Below, in pieces: positions 57,613-64,000 of a stretch of DNA of 64,000 bases. The notes beneath the pieces are model-generated. The model did no database searches. It had not been told where the DNA came from and saw nothing but the letters and a program-made list of their open reading frames with translations. Each line of letters begins with the position of its first letter. The stretch's first letter is position 1. The translations under genes were made by a program, and so were the position numbers. The stretch comes from an uncultured Cryomorphaceae bacterium (GTDB lineage: Bacteria > Bacteroidota > Bacteroidia > Flavobacteriales > Schleiferiaceae). The stretch covers positions 46,390 through 110,389 of the forward strand of contig CAJWKU010000003.1 in the NCBI GenBank assembly GCA_913043005.1, read 5' to 3'.

Positions 57613-58218
57613 ATGGCACGTTATAGAGGTCCCCTAACAAAAATTGCACGTCGATTCGGTGAACCGATTTTCGGTCCAGACCGTGCTCTTGACAAACGTA
57701 ATTACCCTCCCGGACAACACGGTTTCCAGAGGAAACGCGGTAAAAAATCTGAATATTCTGTTCAATTGCTTGAAAAGCAAAAGGCAAAATATACTTATGG
57801 TATTCTTGAACGTCAGTTCAAGAATTTGTTTGATCGCGCCTCGCGTTCAAAGGGAGCTACCGGTGAGGTGCTTCTTCAACTATGCGAGGTTAGGTTAGAT
57901 AATGTGGTTTATCGTCTTGGTATTGCACCGACCCGACGTGGTTCGCGTCAATTAGTTTCGCATCGCCATATTACGGTAAATGGTCACATTGTTAATATCC
58001 CTTCTTTTCATGTTAAACCTGGCGATGTTGTTGCCGTTCGTGAAAAGTCAAAGACCCTAGAGGTTATTACAGCTTCCCTTTCAGGTTCTGCTCACCAATA
58101 TCCATGGATTGAGTGGAACGAAGCTACCATGTCTGGCTCATTAATGAGCATTCCCCAACGCGACATGATTCCTGAAGGCATTAAAGAGCAACTCATCGTG
58201 GAACTTTATTCAAAATAA
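57613..58218 (+). CDS. rpsD: 30S ribosomal protein S4
   Basis: Primary 16S-binding protein. 201 aa; [39 protein letters not shown] and the S4 RNA-binding fold with [20 protein letters not shown]. The N-terminus has no zinc-binding cysteines. Confidence 0.98.
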   Translation: MARYRGPLTKIARRFGEPIFGPDRALDKRNYPPGQHGFQRKRGKKSEYSVQLLEKQKAKYTYGILERQFKNLFDRASRSKGATGEVLLQLCEVRLDNVVYRLGIAPTRRGSRQLVSHRHITVNGHIVNIPSFHVKPGDVVAVREKSKTLEVITASLSGSAHQYPWIEWNEATMSGSLMSIPQRDMIPEGIKEQLIVELYSK

Positions 58219-58222
58219 GATT

Positions 58223-59215
58223 ATGGCTATTCTTCAATTTCAAAAACCTGAAAAGGTTATCGTTAATTCAACAACAGATACATACGGTCAATTTGAATTC
58301 CGTCCACTCGAGCCAGGTTACGGTTTAACCGTAGGTAACGCCTTGCGCCGAGTATTATTAAATTCTCTCGAGGGATTTGCTTTTACCTCTGTTAAGATTT
58401 CAGGCGTAAGCCATGAATTCTCAACAATTAAAGGCGTTGTAGAAGATGTGACAGAGATTATTCTGAATCTAAAGCAAGTGCGATTGAAACGTCAAATTGA
58501 TTCTTCTGATTCGGAAAGTGTAAAAGTTAATCTTTCCGGTAAAGAGGTGATAACTGCAGGCGATCTAGCTTCGTTTATGACTTCATTTCAAGTTCTTAAC
58601 CCAGATTTAGTTATTTGTAACTTAGATAAATCTGTAAATGTAGAAATGGACTTGTTTATTGAAAAAGGACGCGGATATGTTCCTGCAGAGGAAAATAAGA
58701 GACTTGATAGTCCTATAGGAACTGTTGCATTAGATTCAATATATACTCCTATCAAAAATGTAAATTATCATATTGAGAATTTTAGAGTTGAGCAAAAAAC
58801 TGATTTTGAGAAACTCATAATGGAAATTGAAACTGATGGTAGTGTTGTTCCTCAGGATGCTCTTACTGATGCCGCGCAAATTTTGATTCAACATTTCTTG
58901 TTATTTACTGATGAGCGTATGATAGCTGATGTAGCTCCAATTCAAGAGGTTGAGAGTTATGATGAAGAGGTTATGGAAATGCGCAAGCTTCTATTAAAGG
59001 CCCTCACAGAGCTAGAGCTCAGCGTTCGTGCATTGAATTGTCTCAAGGCGGCGGAAGTGGAAACAGTAGCTGATTTGGTTTCTTATACAAAAGCAGATTT
59101 GATGAAGTTTAGAAATTTCGGAAAGAAATCACTTACAGAACTTGAGGATCTTGTTGCAAACTTGGGTTTATCCTTTGGTATGGACACAAGTAAGTATAAA
59201 CTGGATAAGGAATAA
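58223..59215 (+). CDS. rpoA: RNA polymerase alpha subunit
   Basis: 330 aa. N-terminal assembly domain (about 1-230) with [21 protein letters not shown]-terminal DNA-binding domain (about 250-325) with [20 protein letters not shown] and [15 protein letters not shown]. Standard place in the alpha operon between rpsD and rplQ. Confidence 0.98.
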   Translation: MAILQFQKPEKVIVNSTTDTYGQFEFRPLEPGYGLTVGNALRRVLLNSLEGFAFTSVKISGVSHEFSTIKGVVEDVTEIILNLKQVRLKRQIDSSDSESVKVNLSGKEVITAGDLASFMTSFQVLNPDLVICNLDKSVNVEMDLFIEKGRGYVPAEENKRLDSPIGTVALDSIYTPIKNVNYHIENFRVEQKTDFEKLIMEIETDGSVVPQDALTDAAQILIQHFLLFTDERMIADVAPIQEVESYDEEVMEMRKLLLKALTELELSVRALNCLKAAEVETVADLVSYTKADLMKFRNFGKKSLTELEDLVANLGLSFGMDTSKYKLDKE

Positions 59216-59222
59216 TTGAAAA

Positions 59223-59753
59223 ATGAGACACGGTAAGAAATTTAATCACTTAGGTCGAACAGCATCTCACCGCAAGGCTATGCTGAGTAATATGGCTTCT
59301 TCTCTTGTTATTCATAAGAGAATAAATACTACTGTAGCTAAAGCAAAAGCTCTTAAAAAGTATGTTGAGCCTCTAGTTACGAGATCGAAAACAGATAGTA
59401 CTCATAATAGAAGAATGGTCTTCAGCTATCTCCAAAGTAAAGATGCTGTGACTGAACTTTTTAAAGAGGTGTCATTAAAGATTGGTGATCGTCCAGGAGG
59501 TTATACACGTATTATTAAGACAGGTAATCGTCTTGGTGATAATGCAGAAATGTGTATGATCGAACTTGTCGACTATAATGAAATTTACGGACGGGACGAG
59601 AAAAAAGAGGGTAAAAAAGCCACTAGACGACGCTCGAAAAAAGCAGCTGATTCAAAGAAAATTGAAAATGAGAATGTAGCAGAAATTCAAGATAATGAGG
59701 TGATTGATAAAGATTCCACAGATGTCGATTCCAAACAAGAAGAAAAAGAATAA
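59223..59753 (+). CDS. rplQ: 50S ribosomal protein L17 with long C-terminal extension
   Basis: Exit-port protein. The first ~118 residues are the L17 core ([40 protein letters not shown]). Residues about 125-176 are a charged low-complexity tail ([20 protein letters not shown] then an acidic end), as seen in other Bacteroidetes. Last gene of the super-operon; a strong terminator follows. Confidence 0.97.
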   Translation: MRHGKKFNHLGRTASHRKAMLSNMASSLVIHKRINTTVAKAKALKKYVEPLVTRSKTDSTHNRRMVFSYLQSKDAVTELFKEVSLKIGDRPGGYTRIIKTGNRLGDNAEMCMIELVDYNEIYGRDEKKEGKKATRRRSKKAADSKKIENENVAEIQDNEVIDKDSTDVDSKQEEKE

Positions 59754-59789
59754 ATGATCGAAGAATAATGAATTGTCAGCTAACTTGCA

Positions 59790-59821
59790 AAGGATAAGGG
59801 GTAAACTCTTATCCTTTTTTT
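59790..59821 (+). terminator. Intrinsic terminator of the ribosomal super-operon
   Basis: Perfect 10-bp stem (59790-59799 with 59809-59818), 9-nt loop, and a T-run to 59821. It lies 37 nt after the rplQ stop. Confidence 0.9.
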
Positions 59822-59848
59822 GTGTCTGCTATAATATTTTTAAAAAAA

Positions 59849-60940
59849 ATGAAAAATAAAGCCGTTGTTCTTTTAAAAGATGGAACCGTATTTCATGGAA
59901 GCTCAATTGGTCTTGATGGTACAGTGAGCGGAGAGATATGCTTTAACACGGGGATGTCTGGTTATCAAGAAATTTTCACAGACCCAAGCTATAAGGGACA
60001 AATAATGGTCACTGCTAATGTTCACATTGGTAATTATGGAATTGCCGATGAGGATTCGGAGAATCTAAAAGTTCAGATTTCTGGATTGATTACTAGAAAC
60101 TTCAGTGAAGTTCAATCAAGAGTTAAGGCGGAAGGAAATACATTAAAAGACTTTTTGTATAACCAAGATATTGTTGCGATTACTGACGTTGACACTAGAG
60201 CGCTGGTTAAGCATATTCGAGATAATGGTGCTCAGAATGCTTTAATTAGTACTGAAATCGACGAAATCGATTCCTTAAAAGAAAAATTGAAGAATACGCC
60301 TTCTATGGTAGGCCTAGAATTATGCTCCTTGGTTAGCACTAAAGAACCATATACTGTTGGAAATGAGAATTCTAAAATAAAGATTGTTGCCTTAGACTTA
60401 GGCATCAAAAAGAGTATTTTAAATTGCTTCATAGACTTGGGTTGCTATATAAAAGTTTTCCCTTATGACACTCCCTTTGAAACACTAAAATTGGAAAATC
60501 CAGATGGGTATTTTTTATCTAATGGGCCAGGAGATCCTAGTGCTTCTTATGATGTAATGGAAGTGACAAAAAAAATTATTAGTTCGGGTTTACCTACTTT
60601 TGGTATATGCTTGGGCCACCAAATGATAGCTCTAGCCTCTGGATTAAGAACATACAAGATGCATAATGGTCATCGTGGAATCAATCACCCAGTAAAGAAT
60701 CTAGATACAGGTAAAGGAGAGATAACGAGTCAGAATCATGGCTTTGCAGTTGTTAAGGAAGATGTTGAAACAAATTCCAAAATTGAGTTAACTCATATAC
60801 ATTTAAATGATAATACGGTTGCGGGAATAAGACGTAATGATTATCCTGTCTTTAGTGTTCAATACCACCCAGAGGCATCACCAGGACCTCATGATTCGCG
60901 TTACCTCTTTGAAGATTTTATAAAAATGATTAAAAAATAA
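59849..60940 (+). CDS. carA: Carbamoyl-phosphate synthase small (glutaminase) subunit
   Basis: Supplies ammonia for carbamoyl phosphate, needed for pyrimidines and arginine. 363 aa. N-terminal domain with FNTGMSGYQEIFTDPSYKGQ; C-terminal class I glutamine amidotransferase with nucleophile Cys in GICLGHQMIAL and His/Glu in QYHPEASPGPHD. ATG 59849 is preferred over the GTG at 59822, which lies right after the terminator T-run. carB is not in the window. eno follows 9 nt downstream. Confidence 0.96.
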   Translation: MKNKAVVLLKDGTVFHGSSIGLDGTVSGEICFNTGMSGYQEIFTDPSYKGQIMVTANVHIGNYGIADEDSENLKVQISGLITRNFSEVQSRVKAEGNTLKDFLYNQDIVAITDVDTRALVKHIRDNGAQNALISTEIDEIDSLKEKLKNTPSMVGLELCSLVSTKEPYTVGNENSKIKIVALDLGIKKSILNCFIDLGCYIKVFPYDTPFETLKLENPDGYFLSNGPGDPSASYDVMEVTKKIISSGLPTFGICLGHQMIALASGLRTYKMHNGHRGINHPVKNLDTGKGEITSQNHGFAVVKEDVETNSKIELTHIHLNDNTVAGIRRNDYPVFSVQYHPEASPGPHDSRYLFEDFIKMIKK

Positions 60941-62230
<1,290 letters not shown>

Positions 62231-62236
62231 CAAACA

Positions 62237-63541
62237 ATGGACCGTATTCAAGAACACTTCGCTGCTAAAATTCCAGCTGCACAGAAAGAAATTAAAGACT
62301 TTCTCTCTAAACATGGAAATGAGGTAATTAGTGATATTAAGGTTTCTCAACTTTATCAAGGTATGCGAGGAATGCCAGCATTGATAAGTGAGACGTCTAA
62401 ATTAGACCCGGATGAGGGAATAAGATTTAGAGGTTACAGTATTCCAGAACTTCAGAAATTGCTTCCGAAATATCCTGGGGGAGAAGAGCCTTTACCTGAA
62501 GGTCTGTTTTACTTAATTCTTATGAATGAGTTGCCTACTGATGACGATGTTAGGAGAGTTAGTAATAATTGGGCGAGAAGGGCAATCGTTCCTCCACATG
62601 TATTTAAAACTATTGACGCCTTGCCGTTTAGGGCTCATCCAATGACTCAGTTTGTTATCGCCATAATGGCTCTTAGGACGGAGAGTGTCTTCGCTAAAGA
62701 ATATGCTTCCGGATGCCCTAAATCTGACTTTTGGATACATACATATGAAGATTCTATGAACTTAATTGCGAGGTTGCCTCGAATTGCAGCATATATCTAT
62801 CGAAGAGCTTATAAAAATGATCAGCATATTGAGCCGGATACTAAATTAGATTGGGCGGGAAATTTTGCTCATATGCTCGGTTTTGATAATGAAGAATTTC
62901 GTGAGCTGATGAGGCTTTACATTACTATTCATAGCGATCATGAAGGTGGTAATGTATCGGCTCATACCGTTCATCTTGTGGGGTCTGCTTTGTCTGATGC
63001 TTATCAGAGTTTTGCCGCTGGAATGAATGGACTTGCAGGTCCTCTTCATGGTCTAGCGAATCAAGAAGTTATAAAATGGACGATGGAAATGAAAAACTCC
63101 ATCGGGACTGAAGTTCCTTCTAAAGATCAAATCAAAGAATATTGTAATTCAACTTTGGCAAATGGAAAAGTGATTCCTGGTTTCGGTCATGCAGTTTTAA
63201 GAAAAACTGACCCGCGTTATACCGCTCAGCGTGAATTTGCACTAAAACACATGCCTGAAGATCCACTTTTTAATCTGATTTCTAATATTTTCGATGTAGT
63301 CCCTGATGTTTTAGCGGCCACTGGGAAAGTGAAAAACCCATGGCCCAATGTTGATGCGCATTCCGGACAATTATTGATGCATTACGGTCTTGTAGAATAT
63401 GATTTTTACACTGTATTATTTGGAGTTTCAAGGTCTATTGGCACTTTAACTAATTTGATATGGGATCGTGCAATGGCTATGCCATTGGAACGACCGGGTT
63501 CGGTAACTACCGATTTATTGAAAAAAAAGTTTTTAGATTAA
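62237..63541 (+). CDS. gltA: Citrate synthase (eukaryote-like type)
   Basis: Condenses acetyl-CoA and oxaloacetate in the TCA cycle. 434 aa; catalytic residues are in SDHEGGNVSAHTVHL, GPLHGLANQEV (His) and PGFGHAVLRKTDPR (His), with the late Asp in WPNVDAHSGQLL. The length and the absence of the allosteric E. coli-type N-terminus place it in the form with a eukaryote-like sequence, common in Bacteroidetes. An AT-rich hairpin follows. Confidence 0.95.
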   Translation: MDRIQEHFAAKIPAAQKEIKDFLSKHGNEVISDIKVSQLYQGMRGMPALISETSKLDPDEGIRFRGYSIPELQKLLPKYPGGEEPLPEGLFYLILMNELPTDDDVRRVSNNWARRAIVPPHVFKTIDALPFRAHPMTQFVIAIMALRTESVFAKEYASGCPKSDFWIHTYEDSMNLIARLPRIAAYIYRRAYKNDQHIEPDTKLDWAGNFAHMLGFDNEEFRELMRLYITIHSDHEGGNVSAHTVHLVGSALSDAYQSFAAGMNGLAGPLHGLANQEVIKWTMEMKNSIGTEVPSKDQIKEYCNSTLANGKVIPGFGHAVLRKTDPRYTAQREFALKHMPEDPLFNLISNIFDVVPDVLAATGKVKNPWPNVDAHSGQLLMHYGLVEYDFYTVLFGVSRSIGTLTNLIWDRAMAMPLERPGSVTTDLLKKKFLD

Positions 63542-63544
63542 GAG

Positions 63545-63580
63545 AAAAATAAAAATTTATATCTACAGATTTTTATTTTT
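63545..63580 (+). terminator. AT-only hairpin after citrate synthase, possible terminator
   Basis: 12-bp A/T stem (63545-63556 with 63569-63580) and a 12-nt loop, 4 nt after the stop. The right arm itself is T-rich. It could stop transcription of carA-eno-gltA, but the lack of G/C pairs lowers confidence. Confidence 0.5.
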
Positions 63581-63606
63581 ACTCTATTCATTCGCAATAT
63601 ATTAAC

Positions 63607-63614
63607 TACTTTTG
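63607..63614 (+). promoter_or_regulatory. -7 box of the Lys-rich protein gene
   Basis: TACTTTTG fits TAnnTTTG exactly. The leader to the ATG at 63729 is about 110 nt, longer than other leaders in the window, and contains an imperfect AT-rich inverted repeat. No TTG at the -33 distance. Confidence 0.45.
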
Positions 63615-63728
63615 CATTCCTTTTTGGTAAGCATCGTGATAGGTGCCAAAATTGGATGCTGTTTTTAATTAAACCCTTTTAATCAAAAGCTTAATCCTAT
63701 CATTGATTAAAATACAAATCTGAAGCTC

Positions 63729-64000
63729 ATGTCTAAAGAGCAAGAAAACGAGAAAGCCCCAGAAGTCAATAAAAAAGGCGCCAAAACAACTACCAAAGAG
63801 GTTAAATCATCTTCTGATGAATCTGGGAAAAAGTCAGCGACTAAAAAGCCAGCAGCTAAAAAGCCGGCAGCTAAAAAGCCAGCAGCTAAAAAGCCAGCAG
63901 TTAAAAAGCCAGCAGCTAAAAAGCCAGCAGCTAAAAAGCCGGCAGCTAAAAAGCCAGCAGCTAAAAAGCCAGCAGTTAAAAAGCCAGCAGCTAAAAAGCC
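63729..64000 (+). CDS. Lys/Ala/Pro-rich protein, N-terminal part (runs off window)
   Basis: An open frame of 90 codons that continues past the window. Residues 1-37 are charged and polar (MSKEQENEKAPEVNKKGAKT start); from residue 38 it is an array of the pentapeptide xKKPA, x mostly Ala. Such basic repeats occur in histone H1/Hc1-like proteins and as disordered extensions of nucleic-acid-binding proteins such as Rho, HU or topoisomerase in other bacteria. The part present does not let me choose. It has its own -7 box and an unusually long leader. Confidence 0.75.
   Translation, partial: MSKEQENEKAPEVNKKGAKTTTKEVKSSSDESGKKSATKKPAAKKPAAKKPAAKKPAVKKPAAKKPAAKKPAAKKPAAKKPAVKKPAAKK
63840..64000 (+). 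repeat. 15-nt tandem repeat with 75-nt higher-order unit
   Basis: Ten complete 15-nt units plus an 11-nt partial, each coding xKKPA. Units 1-5 (63840-63914) and 6-10 (63915-63989) match base for base except for the first base of unit 1 (act against gct), including the synonymous ccg in units 2 and 7 and Val codons gtt in units 5 and 10. The array continues beyond the window. Confidence 0.95.

Noticed and set aside
63840..64000. The tandem repeat as a CRISPR array
   Set aside because: Units are 15 nt, contiguous with no spacers, and stay in frame with an upstream ATG and coding sequence.

Overview
The window is an AT-rich, gene-dense chromosomal segment from a member of the Bacteroidetes, most likely a free-living, probably marine, Flavobacteriales-type bacterium (a Cryomorphaceae or Crocinitomicaceae-like lineage is my guess, not shown by the sequence). 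The evidence is: type IX secretion (T9SS) cargo with gliding-motility-type C-terminal domains, a PorP/SprF protein, Bacteroidetes-type promoters (TTG, about 19 nt, TAnnTTTG), a class II HMG-CoA reductase next to a GYDIA-type GHMP kinase, and typical flavobacterial gene orders (coaX to ppiD, purH-mreBCD-mrdA-rodA, and rplQ followed by carA-eno-gltA). Most of the window is core genome. I see no insertion sequence, prophage, CRISPR array or integrase.

Layout. 1-3156: the start of a mannose-1-phosphate guanylyltransferase gene runs leftward off the window, divergent from adk-obg-PAP2 phosphatase-crcB. 3161-10097 (minus): a T9SS surface protein, GHMP kinase and HMG-CoA reductase in one overlapping unit, then an SSS sodium symporter and a degenerate-Nudix transcription regulator. 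10098-12005: an intergenic control region with two abutting perfect palindromes, then a GH37 trehalase. Regulator, symporter and trehalase look like a sugar-utilisation island. 12076-12743: two small overlapping membrane-protein genes and tRNA-Phe with its terminator (minus). 12906-21191 (plus): plsC, coaX, outer-membrane and TPR proteins, lptC, a small membrane protein, a CNNM/CorC protein and a PpiD-like foldase: envelope biogenesis. 21217-28193 (minus): purH-mreB-mreC-mreD-mrdA-rodA, the cell elongation machinery. 28270-30339: an ABC permease, a GAF protein and undecaprenol/diacylglycerol kinase. 30561-36653: two T9SS surface proteins flanking a PorP/SprF-SPOR fusion, then a TlpA-like thioredoxin. 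36746-42715: grpE-dnaJ, convergent with uvrD-DUF4290-murA.

42784-59821 holds a contiguous str-S10-spc-alpha ribosomal super-operon of 31 genes (rpsL to rplQ, including fusA, secY, infA, rpmJ and rpoA). It opens with a clear Bacteroidetes promoter and closes with an intrinsic terminator; tuf and map are absent from it. It is followed by carA, eno and citrate synthase. The window ends inside a Lys/Ala/Pro-rich reading frame made of 15-nt repeats organised in a 75-nt higher-order unit.

I found no clearly new multi-gene system. The best leads are: the palindrome pair overlapping the regulator promoter in the trehalose island; a DnaJ that has lost one of its two zinc centres; a MurA with Asp in place of the fosfomycin-target Cys; a type III pantothenate kinase with altered acidic motif residues; a PorP/SprF-coiled-coil-SPOR fusion; and an undetected 43-aa membrane protein gene coupled to its neighbour by an ATGA overlap.
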